DNA of 61,945 nt from Candidatus Riflebacteria bacterium HGW-Riflebacteria-2. GTDB lineage: Bacteria > Muiribacteriota > Ozemobacteria > Ozemobacterales > Ozemobacteraceae. Shown one piece after another: positions 51,623 to 61,312 of this stretch. Where the stretch lies: positions 1-61,945 of the forward strand of contig PGYA01000025.1 of assembly GCA_002839435.1 (NCBI GenBank), written 5' to 3'. A program made the position numbers and the translations under genes. The notes under the pieces were generated by a model. It did no database searches. It was not told the DNA's origin and saw only the letters and a list, made by a program, of their open reading frames with translations. Each line of letters begins with the position of its first letter. The stretch's first letter is position 1.

Positions 51623-51970
51623 TTGTATAAGATCGACACACAGCGTCAAGAGAGAATACTCGTACTCAACATCGAGGGTTATTGCGAAGCCGAAGCTGGA
51701 GAAGAGATAGCCGAAGCAATCGACAAGACTTTTGCTGCTGAAAAGCCAGCCGGGGTAATTTTTGATTTTAAAGAATGCAAGGTTATCAACAGCGTCTGCG
51801 TCTCAAGACTGATTGAAACGATAGAACTAATCGCCTACGACCATGAGACAGACACGGTTATCTGCGGTCTTGACCAGACCAAAGCGACATTATTTAAAAT
51901 GGTCGGCATGCTTGATATGGCCGAACTCAAAGACAACGTTGCCGAGGGTATACAATATCTGTCGGAATGA
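51623..51970 (+). CDS. STAS domain protein (anti-sigma factor antagonist-like)
   Basis: 115 aa if started at the TTG at 51623, which lies 7 nt after AGGAGG. The ATG at 51605 would place that Shine-Dalgarno inside the gene, and fprA shows the same AGGAGG-to-TTG arrangement. STAS fold with VIFDFKECKVINSVCVSRLI, where the Ser after the Asn corresponds to the usual phosphorylation site in anti-anti-sigma factors. No partner kinase or phosphatase is nearby. Role in regulation is inferred from the fold. Confidence 0.8.
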   Translation: MYKIDTQRQERILVLNIEGYCEAEAGEEIAEAIDKTFAAEKPAGVIFDFKECKVINSVCVSRLIETIELIAYDHETDTVICGLDQTKATLFKMVGMLDMAELKDNVAEGIQYLSE

Positions 51971-51989
51971 TTTTAAAATCGGCAAAGGT

Positions 51990-53351
51990 TCAACGCGTAA
52001 CCATACTGACCGTAGTCGACTTGATAAAATCAAGAATTACTGGAACCCTTTTGACAACGACATCGCTTATCCCCTTAAGATTGGGATACCGTTTCATCCA
52101 TTCGTCAGGTTGATCAAGAAGGCTGCGCTCAAATACTGCAAAACGGTAAAGGTAGGGATGGCGGCCTTCCGAAACCTCGCTGATGCGACTTAGGAAGGAA
52201 CGATATTCCTTCATTCCTCCGCTTCTGGTGGGAATAATGGCAATGATACGGTAAATGTCGACAAGTTTTTGTATCAGCTGCAGTTGAATTTTTCCACCCT
52301 TGTAAGCCATCAGCTCAGGGTGAAGCATACCGTTGTAGTAATAACGTGACTGCACCAGACTGGCAACAAAATACTCATAAATAATTCGATAATAGCACAT
52401 ATCCTGATAAGACACTGAGTTAAAGCCGGTTCCACCGGCAGTGACCAGTTTCCCCTGTGCTTGCAGAATGCCATAATGTGGTTCGAGGTAGGCAACGATT
52501 TGATAGCAAAGTTGCGCCATGTCATACCAGGTTTCTGCAATCTTTTTGCGCAATTCGTATTGCTTTTCGAGATCGCTGGCTGGAGTAACGCCAAGTCGTG
52601 ATCTCAGCTGCTTGATTTCGTTTTTGCGCTTGAGATAATACTGGGAACCAGAAAAATCTCTGGTTATAAGCGAAATTCGGCCGTAGGCCAGCAGGGCCTC
52701 CACGTTTTCACCAGTACTGGCCGAGATTTCAGAGATACTTTGTGATGGCCTGCCGAATACCTGTGCAGGAATTCTAGCATCGATCGCATCTTCATCGACA
52801 GCAAGCCCCAGATCGATCTTCTTGCGGGTAACCGGAGAAAAAAGCTGCACAGAAGTATTGAATTCGCCACAACCGGTCTGAGTCTTCCAGGTAAAATCAA
52901 CCGCGCCCTGCATCAGATTTCGATCTTCATGATCACCAGACTTGGCGAGACGTTGGCCGGCAACATTGAATTTGAAATCCTTTACCGTATCGTAGAGAGG
53001 TTGCATCTGTGGATTGATGGAACCATCAGAGTTCAAGTCGATTTTTCCGAAGGGTGCTTTGGAATCTTCGATAAATGAAAAGAATACCGATTTGCCTTCG
53101 ACAACCTCGAGTTCGCCGGAACTTCCTGATATTCCGAGGGTTTCGAAGCCATAAGGGTTGACCAGCAACTCTTCAATAATGTCTTCTGAGACCTTCTGTG
53201 ACAGTACTACCGCATTGAGGTGATCAGCCGAGAACTGAAGTTCTTTGGAAGAAGACCTGACAAAGACCATATAAAGCAAAGCAACGCCAGCGAGAATCGA
53301 AAAACCGACCATAACCTCGACCAAAGTAAATGCCCGGCGATGATATATCAT
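51990..53351 (-). CDS. Pseudopilin-like protein with prepilin leader
   Basis: 453 aa. The N-terminus RRAFTLVEVMVGFSILAGVA is a class III (type IV prepilin) leader with Phe1-like site and Glu5; this would be processed by a PilD-type peptidase. A long globular C-terminal part with YDMAQLCYQIVAYLEPHYGI is of unknown function. It overlaps the upstream pseudopilin gene by 4 bp (ATGA) and is the third gene of the operon. Probably a minor pseudopilin or secretion-associated exported protein. Confidence 0.8.
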   Translation of the reverse strand: MIYHRRAFTLVEVMVGFSILAGVALLYMVFVRSSSKELQFSADHLNAVVLSQKVSEDIIEELLVNPYGFETLGISGSSGELEVVEGKSVFFSFIEDSKAPFGKIDLNSDGSINPQMQPLYDTVKDFKFNVAGQRLAKSGDHEDRNLMQGAVDFTWKTQTGCGEFNTSVQLFSPVTRKKIDLGLAVDEDAIDARIPAQVFGRPSQSISEISASTGENVEALLAYGRISLITRDFSGSQYYLKRKNEIKQLRSRLGVTPASDLEKQYELRKKIAETWYDMAQLCYQIVAYLEPHYGILQAQGKLVTAGGTGFNSVSYQDMCYYRIIYEYFVASLVQSRYYYNGMLHPELMAYKGGKIQLQLIQKLVDIYRIIAIIPTRSGGMKEYRSFLSRISEVSEGRHPYLYRFAVFERSLLDQPDEWMKRYPNLKGISDVVVKRVPVILDFIKSTTVSMVTR

Positions 53352-53878
53352 TCGATACCCCCAAGGTTCATCAACCCGATGTGCGCCAGAAACTGATATT
53401 CTCCTTTTTCGTTGATAACAGTGGCGTTAACCTGAACACTGGTTGGTGACAGACTGGTAAAATGCAGCTCACTGACTGAATCGAGCAATATTTTCTCGTT
53501 GTCTTCCTGGTATTTGCCAGAGTAGTCGCCCCTATAGGAAACCAGGCGATAAACCCGCTTTTTTATGAGGTTTGCATTTGTATTGTTAGGTTCGAGATAG
53601 AGAATGGTCATCTGGTTAATGACATCCTTGAATACCATGTATGGCAAAGTTTCGCCGGTCGTAGGCCGGACGATATCAGTGCCCATGCGGATCTGATCGA
53701 CAAGGTTATCGAAAGCACGGCGAGATTCCATTTGCAGCAAGGCCTGCTGTGAAAGATTCTGCTGGGCTATTCCAACCGAACTGAACATACGCATGGCAGT
53801 GATGCCGACCAATGCAACCAGACCTGTTGCCACCACCAGTTCGACGATTGTAAATGCCTGCTTACGCTGTTTCAGCAT
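53348..53878 (-). CDS. Minor pseudopilin-like protein
   Basis: 176 aa with prepilin leader QAFTIVELVVATGLVALVGI (Glu5 kept) followed by a helix, as in type IV pilins and type II secretion minor pseudopilins (GspJ/PilW-like size). The globular part lacks a recognised domain. The second gene of a three-gene operon, 2 bp after the first. Confidence 0.8.
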   Translation of the reverse strand: MLKQRKQAFTIVELVVATGLVALVGITAMRMFSSVGIAQQNLSQQALLQMESRRAFDNLVDQIRMGTDIVRPTTGETLPYMVFKDVINQMTILYLEPNNTNANLIKKRVYRLVSYRGDYSGKYQEDNEKILLDSVSELHFTSLSPTSVQVNATVINEKGEYQFLAHIGLMNLGGIE

Positions 53879-53880
53879 GT

Positions 53881-55353
53881 CTAATACCCCTGATTGTCAA
53901 TCGGAGGATCTTGTTCGGCAGAGGATAATTCAGCGTTTGCCTGAGCTTCCAGGGCCTTTAGCTCTGCCACGCGAGCTTCTGCCGCAGCCACTGCTGTAGT
54001 ATAGGAAACTATCGTATCCTCGAATCCGGCAAGAGCGTCATCCATTGTCTGCCTGATTTCAGAAGGCATGCTATATCCGCTGACCGAACTGCGCATCGAT
54101 GAAAGCCGGCCAAGATTAGTCTTATGCGTTTCAAGAGCTGCTGACCAACCAGTTACTGCTTCTTCAGCCTGCTCCACAGTAGTCAAACTTCGCAAAAAGC
54201 CGGCATGGGCGGTTACCAGATGGTCAGTGCCTAAAGCCAAAGCAGACGCCAGACTCTTCATCGCCGCAGCAACAGTCTGCGCTACTTTTGTCTCTAGAGC
54301 TTCACGTACTTCCGGGCTGGGGGCATCATCGATTCCATCTTTTACTCCTGATACAAGTTTATCCAGGGCATCGTATGTCTCTGTCTGGGAAATTGAAGCC
54401 TGCTCAAAGTAATCTTGCGCATTAGCCGCGTTGGAAAGATTGCCAGCAGCAGAGACTTCGTCCCAGGCAGCAGTGGTGTTGGTAAGCAGGCTTTCAGAAG
54501 AAGACAGAATCTGCTGCGCCAATCCATCGACATTGAAACCGCTCATTGAATCCGCGGCTGCTGTGGTGCCACTTAAGCCTGAATTAGATGAAGAGGGTGT
54601 CGTCCCCGATGAAGAGCTCTGTCCGGGCCCGGGCGAGCCAGGCTTTTCGACTGCGGGTTGTGGTGCCATGCTGACCGGCACAACCGGCCGTTTATTATTC
54701 ATGCTCTCTTCGCGCGCTGAAACTGGCCAGTTTTGCTCGAAATCACCAGGAACCCGAGCTCCGATCTTTCGCAAGATACTTTCGGGATCAGCCATTTTAA
54801 CCAACTCAGAAGCGGTATGATCTGATTTTTTCTGATTTGCCGCCCTTTTTGCCAGCAAATCATTTACTTTGCCAGCTATGGGGCGTGGTCCAGAGAATAC
54901 AGGAAAATCTTCGGGATCGGCCGTTGCATACATTTCAGTGATAATATTGTTGGAAATATCAAGTAGATCTTCGTTTACTCTGATGCGCCAGAAAAACATC
55001 CGGGTGATGCCGGCAAGTGTGGTTCTAACATAAATGTCAGCCTGAAAATCTTTTCCTGCCGTGTTCTCGGCAAAAAGATCGTAAAAACCGTCCTGCAAAG
55101 CAACTTTATTTTCGATATAGGGTTCTTTAAGAAAAGGGCGGGATGCCCAGGAAAAAGTGTGAATCTTGGCGCAAACACGAGAGAAAGCAGAATATGCAAT
55201 AAGAAACGACAGCTGTTGATTGTTGGTACGATAAACTTGCGTTCGGACTCCCTGGTTGAGTCCGGTCATGGTAGTTACCAGGCCCAGAACAGCAATGATA
55301 GCGAACAAACTCAACGGCAAGACCATACCAGTTCTGCTGAATATTTTTCTCAT
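53881..55353 (-). CDS. PilX/GspK-like exported protein with coiled-coil tail
   Basis: 490 aa from the ATG at 55353 (GGAGG upstream); an in-frame start 13 codons earlier is less likely. The N-terminus SRTGMVLPLSLFAIIAVLGL is prepilin-like with Gly before Met but without Glu at position 5, as in GspK and PilX-type minor pseudopilins. The middle part is beta-rich, then a Ser/Pro/Gly-rich linker, then an Ala/Thr/Ser-rich helical C-terminus likely to be coiled coil. It heads the operon. Confidence 0.75.
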   Translation of the reverse strand: MRKIFSRTGMVLPLSLFAIIAVLGLVTTMTGLNQGVRTQVYRTNNQQLSFLIAYSAFSRVCAKIHTFSWASRPFLKEPYIENKVALQDGFYDLFAENTAGKDFQADIYVRTTLAGITRMFFWRIRVNEDLLDISNNIITEMYATADPEDFPVFSGPRPIAGKVNDLLAKRAANQKKSDHTASELVKMADPESILRKIGARVPGDFEQNWPVSAREESMNNKRPVVPVSMAPQPAVEKPGSPGPGQSSSSGTTPSSSNSGLSGTTAAADSMSGFNVDGLAQQILSSSESLLTNTTAAWDEVSAAGNLSNAANAQDYFEQASISQTETYDALDKLVSGVKDGIDDAPSPEVREALETKVAQTVAAAMKSLASALALGTDHLVTAHAGFLRSLTTVEQAEEAVTGWSAALETHKTNLGRLSSMRSSVSGYSMPSEIRQTMDDALAGFEDTIVSYTTAVAAAEARVAELKALEAQANAELSSAEQDPPIDNQGY

Positions 55354-55392
55354 GATAGCCTCCAACAAAAGAAGGACAACGCCTTGCACCAA

Positions 55393-55853
55393 CTCAAGGA
55401 CGCAGTTACAAAAACCCTGTTCTGCAATGACTATGGGACTGGCTACTGATTTTGTTACACGGGTAATACTCTATTCTACCACACCCCCGCCCTAAGTCAA
55501 GAATGGCCCCAGCCTCTGTCACATTTGAATGTATGTTCTGTCGTCATTGCGAGGAGTGTAGCGACGAAGCGGTATGCCGCAGGCATAAGCCAGCTCTGAG
55601 CTAATCCTTCTGTCTGTGAGATTGCTTCGTCGGGTTGACGCCCTCCTCGCAATGATTGTGTTTAAACACGTATTCATATTTGACAGAGGACCAGTGTATG
55701 ACCTTAGAATATCACCTGAATTTAAAACGGTTGAATCTGGCACTTTGTTTCATTTGAAGCATGCTGCTTATACTGACGGATGGTAAGCAGCTGATGGTTG
55801 TTTTGCCCCAGGGTTTGTGCTAATCTCAGGTGTTCCAAACTGGAGGCATGCCC
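55393..55853. other. Gene-free region holding a MITE-like element
   Basis: Contains the inverted-repeat element at 55513-55689. The flanks (55393-55512 and 55690-55853) have no convincing ORF, only an AT-rich start region and the ribosome binding site of the small ORF before aroA. Confidence 0.6.
55513..55689. repeat. MITE/REP-like element with nested inverted repeats
   Basis: The outer ends CCTCTGTC and GACAGAGG are inverted repeats whose similarity extends inward about 20 bp. Inside lie a 12-bp inverted pair, CATTGCGAGGAG and CTCCTCGCAATG (55545-55556 with 55643-55654), and GACGAAGC with GCTTCGTC. The inner sequence type is widespread in bacterial genomes as palindromic intergenic repeats. 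About 177 bp, no transposase. Confidence 0.7.
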
Positions 55854-55958
55854 ATGAGTTCTGCGCAACTTGAACATTCGCTTAAACTGGATATCAAGGC
55901 CGCTCCCGGCTGCTTTTCACCCACAGACGGAACCAGTCTGACCAGGCTGGTAAAATAA
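55854..55958 (+). CDS. 34-aa small ORF coupled to aroA
   Basis: MSSAQLEHSLKLDIKAAPGC plus 14 residues. The ATG lies 7 nt after GGAGG; another ATG 6 nt upstream is too close. The stop is 4 bp before the aroA start, and aroA lacks its own Shine-Dalgarno, so the ORF probably feeds ribosomes into aroA. Whether the peptide itself has a function is unknown. Confidence 0.5.
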   Translation: MSSAQLEHSLKLDIKAAPGCFSPTDGTSLTRLVK

Positions 55959-55962
55959 CTCG

Positions 55963-57249
55963 ATGTACATTGCTCCAGCCACAAATATCAGCGGCGAATT
56001 GTCATTTCCCGGCGACAAGTCGATTTCGCACCGACTGGTGCTGCTTTCACTGCTGAACCGCGGGCAGATAGAAATCACCGGCATTTCAGACTGTGCCGAT
56101 GTAAGAAGCAGTCTGTCAGCAGTAAAGCAACTCGGCATCCGCGTAACACAAAAAGGCGGGGTAACGCTACTTCAGAACAATTCCACACTGGCGCGACAGG
56201 GCCATTTTAACATCGACTGCGGCAATTCCGGCACGACCGCCAGACTTCTGGCCGGCATTCTGGCAGGGCAGCCAGGGTTTTACCGACTTTTTGGCGATGA
56301 GTCCCTGAGCCGACGCCCAATGCGCCGCATAGTAGAGCCATTAAACGCGATGAATGCAAACATCAGCGCAGGGCCAAACGACAGTCTCCCTCTGGAAATC
56401 TCGGGCAGCAGATCTTTGCGGGCCGCCAAACTGAGTAATCCGACCGGCTCAGCCCAGGTTAAATCAGCAATAATGCTGGCAGCGTTACAGTCGTTCGGCG
56501 AAACAACGATCAGCGAACAAATCTCAGGCAGAGATCACAGCGAGCGCCTGTTCAGCCGACTCAATCTGCCGATCAAAATCGACAGCCAAGGCGTCAGCAT
56601 AAAAGGCCCGGCCGATTTATCCGGGAATCACAGTTTTAGTGTGCCAGGAGACATAAGCAGCGCCGCTTTTTTTGCGGTAGCGGCAAGTATCATCCCCGGC
56701 AGCAGTCTGCTGCTGAAAAACGTTCTGCTGAACCCAACCAGAACAGGTTTTATTGAGGTTCTACGTCGCATGGGCGCCAACATCGTCACCCTGCTCACCT
56801 CAGAAACCTGGGAACCATATGGCAATATCAGCGTCACAAGCGCAGATCTGCGCGCCACCGCGATCGAGGCGGACGAAGTTCCCTTTCTGATCGATGAACT
56901 GCCGGCACTGGCGGTAGCCATGGCATTTTCCAAAGGCAAATCGCGTGTAACCGGTGCCGGCGAGCTGCGACACAAGGAAACAGACAGAATTCGCGACCTG
57001 GTCAGTCAGCTAAAACTGGCCGGAATAAAGTGCAACGAGCTGATCGACGGCTTCGAAATAGAAGGCGGCTCTTGCATCAGCCGGCAGGCAAATCTTGATT
57101 CCTGCGGTGATCACCGACTGGCTATGAGCTTTGCAATAATGGCACTCGGCAGTAAAAGCGGCCTGGAGATCAAAAATAGCGATTGCATCGCAGTATCATT
57201 GCCAAAATTCTTTACAATGCTGCACAAATGCACCGGGCAAAAAAACTGA
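55963..57249 (+). CDS. aroA: 3-phosphoshikimate 1-carboxyvinyltransferase (EPSP synthase)
   Basis: 428 aa, full length. Signatures: LSFPGDKSISHRLVLLS (Lys of PEP binding), DCGNSGTTARLLAGIL, DESLSRRPMRR, SAQVKSAIMLAALQ, DELPALAVAMAF, LRHKETDRI and GDHRLAMSFAIMAL. It condenses shikimate-3-phosphate and PEP in aromatic amino acid synthesis. No other aro gene is next to it. The next gene (cmk-rpsA) follows after 108 bp, an aroA-cmk-rpsA order common in bacteria. Confidence 0.96.
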   Translation: MYIAPATNISGELSFPGDKSISHRLVLLSLLNRGQIEITGISDCADVRSSLSAVKQLGIRVTQKGGVTLLQNNSTLARQGHFNIDCGNSGTTARLLAGILAGQPGFYRLFGDESLSRRPMRRIVEPLNAMNANISAGPNDSLPLEISGSRSLRAAKLSNPTGSAQVKSAIMLAALQSFGETTISEQISGRDHSERLFSRLNLPIKIDSQGVSIKGPADLSGNHSFSVPGDISSAAFFAVAASIIPGSSLLLKNVLLNPTRTGFIEVLRRMGANIVTLLTSETWEPYGNISVTSADLRATAIEADEVPFLIDELPALAVAMAFSKGKSRVTGAGELRHKETDRIRDLVSQLKLAGIKCNELIDGFEIEGGSCISRQANLDSCGDHRLAMSFAIMALGSKSGLEIKNSDCIAVSLPKFFTMLHKCTGQKN

Positions 57250-57357
57250 GCATTATCCTTTTTTTGCTTGCAACTTTTTGCGAGATGATGTACACTTTCG
57301 CCCATTAGTCGTCCGTTGTTTTCACAGGCGACGATCAAAAGGAGCCTTGTTCTAGTC

Positions 57358-60069
57358 TTGGATTCACCAAACCAGACAGATATTTGTGAAGTCATTGCCA
57401 TCGACGGTCCAGCCGGGGCAGGAAAAAGTACGGTAGCCAGAAAGGTTGCCGAAAAACTTGGGTACAATTACCTCGACACTGGCGCCATGTATCGCGCAAT
57501 AACCTTCAAAGCCCTGCAGGAAAAGGTCGAATTTTCCAACAGCCGCGAGCTTTATCGCTGTGCAAGCGAGAGTGGCCTGCGCTTTGAAGAAAAGAGCGGC
57601 AGTTCGTTCCCATCTGTCTATCTGCATGACCTCGACGTCACTCACGACATTCGCAAGCCAGAAGTCGCCCGCCACGTCTCAGAAGTGGCCGCCGATCAAG
57701 GTGTGCGCCAGTGCATGACCGACCTGCAGCGTCAGATCGGCCAACATGGCAGGTGGGTGGTTGATGGGCGTGACATCGGTTCTGTGGTTTTCCCCAAGGC
57801 CCGTGCCAAGATTTTTCTCACTGCGTCTATCGAAGAAAGGGCCCGCCGCCGCTACGAAGAACTCAAAGCCAAAGGTTTTGATGCTGATCTTACAAGCCTG
57901 CAGCAGGAAATCGCGCGCCGCGACGAATATGATTCGAACCGCGAGATTGCTCCGCTCATTCAGGCCAAAGACGCCATTTTGCTGGATACAACCAGTCTGA
58001 ACATCGAACAGGTGGTCGACCGGATTATCAATATCGTAACTAATACCCGGGACAAATTGATCCCAATGGAGGAACGTATGACCGAAGTCAACACAAACAC
58101 ACACCAGGAACCAACTGAAGACACCATGGAAAACCAGATGACCATGGAGGAAGCTCTTAGTGGCGAGTTCCGAACAATCTCCAGGGGAGCGATTGTGACC
58201 GGAACTGTGATCGAAAAGAACCAGTCCGGAATTTATGTCGATCTGGGCTACAAGTCTGACGGCATCGTGCCGATCGAAGAATTCGACGGAGAAGAAGACA
58301 AATTCAACGTCGGCGACCAGATCAGAGTTTATGTCAAGAAAGTCGATGATGGGCACGGTCAGCTGATGCTGTCTTTCCGCCGCGCCAAAGAGCTTGGCTC
58401 ATGGGACGAAATCAACGACGCTTTTACCAATAAAACCCCGCTGGAAGCTACTATAACCGAACGCATCAAGGGCGGTTATAATGTCGATATCAAGGGTGTG
58501 CGCGCTTTCCTGCCGCAGAGTCAACTCTCCCACGGCAAAAACGCAAAAGAAAGCATCGGCAAGACTTTTCCGATGCTGGTCACCGAATTTGACCGCCGCC
58601 GCAAAAACGTCGTGGTTTCTGAACGCGCCATTCTCGACAAGGTTCGCGACAAGCGCAAAAACGAAATATTTGAACAGTTTAACGTCGATGACGTGATCAA
58701 GGGAACCGTCTCAAGAATCGTTGAATACGGTGCTTTTGTCGATCTCGGCGACGGCGTCGAAGGCCTGATTCACCGCAACGATCTGAGCTGGTCAGTGATT
58801 TCCAACCCGCGTGAAGTTGTTCAGCCGGGCGAAGAAGTCGAAGCCAGAATCCTCAAGATGGACGTCGAAAAAGGCAAAATCAGCCTTGGCCTCAAACAAA
58901 AGAAGGACAACCCCTGGGAAAGCGTCGATAACCGCTATCAGGTTGGCAAGAAGTATCATGGCCGCGTCAAAAACCTCATGGATTTCGGCGCTTTCGTCGA
59001 ACTCGAAGAAGGTATCGAAGGCCTGGTACACATTTCTGACCTGTCATGGGCCCGTAACATCAAGCATCCAAGTGAAGTTGTCGCTTCCGGTGCCGAAATT
59101 GACATAGTCGTCAAAGAAATCGACAAGGAAAAGAAGAGAATTTCTCTCTCCTACAAAGAAGTTCTTCCACATCCGTGGGATGAAGTCACTGCCAAATACA
59201 AAATCGGTGACGTGGTAACCGGCAAGGTTAACAACATGACCGACTTCGGCGCCTTCATCGAAATTCAGCAGGGTATTGAAGGCCTGTTGCATGTCTCCGA
59301 CATGGACTGGGTCAAAAAGATCAATCACCCCAAAGAAGTCCTGGAAAAGGGCCAGGAAATCAGCGTCAAGATACTCAACATTGACTCTGCCAACCACCGC
59401 CTCTCTCTCGGTCTCAAGCAGACAACCACCGACCCCTGGGAAACCGTTGAAAGCACCTACAAAGTGGGCGATCAGGTTACCGGCGTCGTTAAGAACATCG
59501 TCAACTATGGCGCTTTTGTTCAGCTGGAAAGCGGCCTCGAAGGCCTGCTGCACGTTTCTGAATTCTCGTGGCAGAACGAAGTCGAAAATCCGACCGAAGC
59601 TCTCAAGGTTGGCGACCAGGTCACTGTCATGGTTTATGAAATCGATAGAAACAAGCAGAAAATCGGCCTGTCACTGCGCCGCATGCAGGATGACCCCTGG
59701 CGCGATATTGAACGCAAGTTCGGCAAAGACAGCGTACATCAGGGCAAGATCACCAATCTGCTTGAGAATGGCGTCGAAGTTGAAGTTACCGAAGGCATTA
59801 CCGGCTTCGTACATATTTCACAACTCGCCGCCCAGCGTGTCAACACCCCATCCGAAGTGGTCAAAGCCGGCGATGTCGTGACCTACAAAGTTCTCGAACT
59901 CGACCGCAAGAATCGCCGCCTCAAGCTTTCGATCAAGGAAGCCAGCATGGACAGCGACACCAAAGAACTCAAAAAATATCAGGCCGAATCAGAAACCGGC
60001 TTCTCAGACACAATTGGCGACCTGCTCAAGGAACAACTCGAGTCTTTCAAACAGAAACTTGAGAAGTAA
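57358..60069 (+). CDS. cmk-rpsA: Fused cytidylate kinase / ribosomal protein S1
   Basis: 903 aa in one uninterrupted frame from the TTG at 57358 (AAGGAG upstream, 13-nt spacing). Residues about 12-235 are a complete (d)CMP kinase: GPAGAGKSTVARKVAEKLG, YLDTGAMYRAITF, VVDGRDIGSVVFP and RAKIFLTASIEERARRR. Residues about 241-903 are S1 with seven S1/OB repeats (for example GRVKNLMDFGAFVELEEGIE). E. coli S1 has six. The kinase makes CDP; S1 helps ribosomes bind mRNA. An internal Shine-Dalgarno and ATG at 58078 could yield free S1. Confidence 0.93.
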   Translation: MDSPNQTDICEVIAIDGPAGAGKSTVARKVAEKLGYNYLDTGAMYRAITFKALQEKVEFSNSRELYRCASESGLRFEEKSGSSFPSVYLHDLDVTHDIRKPEVARHVSEVAADQGVRQCMTDLQRQIGQHGRWVVDGRDIGSVVFPKARAKIFLTASIEERARRRYEELKAKGFDADLTSLQQEIARRDEYDSNREIAPLIQAKDAILLDTTSLNIEQVVDRIINIVTNTRDKLIPMEERMTEVNTNTHQEPTEDTMENQMTMEEALSGEFRTISRGAIVTGTVIEKNQSGIYVDLGYKSDGIVPIEEFDGEEDKFNVGDQIRVYVKKVDDGHGQLMLSFRRAKELGSWDEINDAFTNKTPLEATITERIKGGYNVDIKGVRAFLPQSQLSHGKNAKESIGKTFPMLVTEFDRRRKNVVVSERAILDKVRDKRKNEIFEQFNVDDVIKGTVSRIVEYGAFVDLGDGVEGLIHRNDLSWSVISNPREVVQPGEEVEARILKMDVEKGKISLGLKQKKDNPWESVDNRYQVGKKYHGRVKNLMDFGAFVELEEGIEGLVHISDLSWARNIKHPSEVVASGAEIDIVVKEIDKEKKRISLSYKEVLPHPWDEVTAKYKIGDVVTGKVNNMTDFGAFIEIQQGIEGLLHVSDMDWVKKINHPKEVLEKGQEISVKILNIDSANHRLSLGLKQTTTDPWETVESTYKVGDQVTGVVKNIVNYGAFVQLESGLEGLLHVSEFSWQNEVENPTEALKVGDQVTVMVYEIDRNKQKIGLSLRRMQDDPWRDIERKFGKDSVHQGKITNLLENGVEVEVTEGITGFVHISQLAAQRVNTPSEVVKAGDVVTYKVLELDRKNRRLKLSIKEASMDSDTKELKKYQAESETGFSDTIGDLLKEQLESFKQKLEK
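58068..58080 (+). promoter_or_regulatory. Internal Shine-Dalgarno and start for free S1
   Basis: GGAGG followed by AACGT and ATG inside the fused gene, in frame and exactly at the kinase-S1 boundary. The spacing is ideal, so independent S1 synthesis from the same mRNA is plausible. Confidence 0.6.
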
Positions 60070-60107
60070 GAGCATCAGCCCGTCTGAAATTCATGCTTGA
60101 CAACAGA

Positions 60108-61197
<1,090 letters not shown>

Positions 61198-61222
61198 CCG
61201 GAGTCTGCCTCATATTGAAGCC

Positions 61223-61266
61223 AACACAGGGAATCCGCACTGCGGGTTTCCTGTGTTTCTTTTTTG
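61223..61266 (+). terminator. Terminator or attenuator between gap and pgk
   Basis: AACACAGGGAA..CCGC pairs with GCGG..TTTCCTGTGTT with a small internal loop, followed by TCTTTTTT. It could separate gap from pgk transcription or reduce read-through; a TATAAT at 61269 may be part of a new promoter for pgk. Confidence 0.8.
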
Positions 61267-61312
61267 CTGTATAATACTTTGCACAATCCCCTGTTAAATG
61301 GAGGAACCTAAT

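Noticed and set aside
57679..58356. 225-codon minus-strand ORF opposite cmk-rpsA
   Set aside because: It lies fully antisense to a strongly supported gene and has no recognisable domain; a reading-frame shadow.
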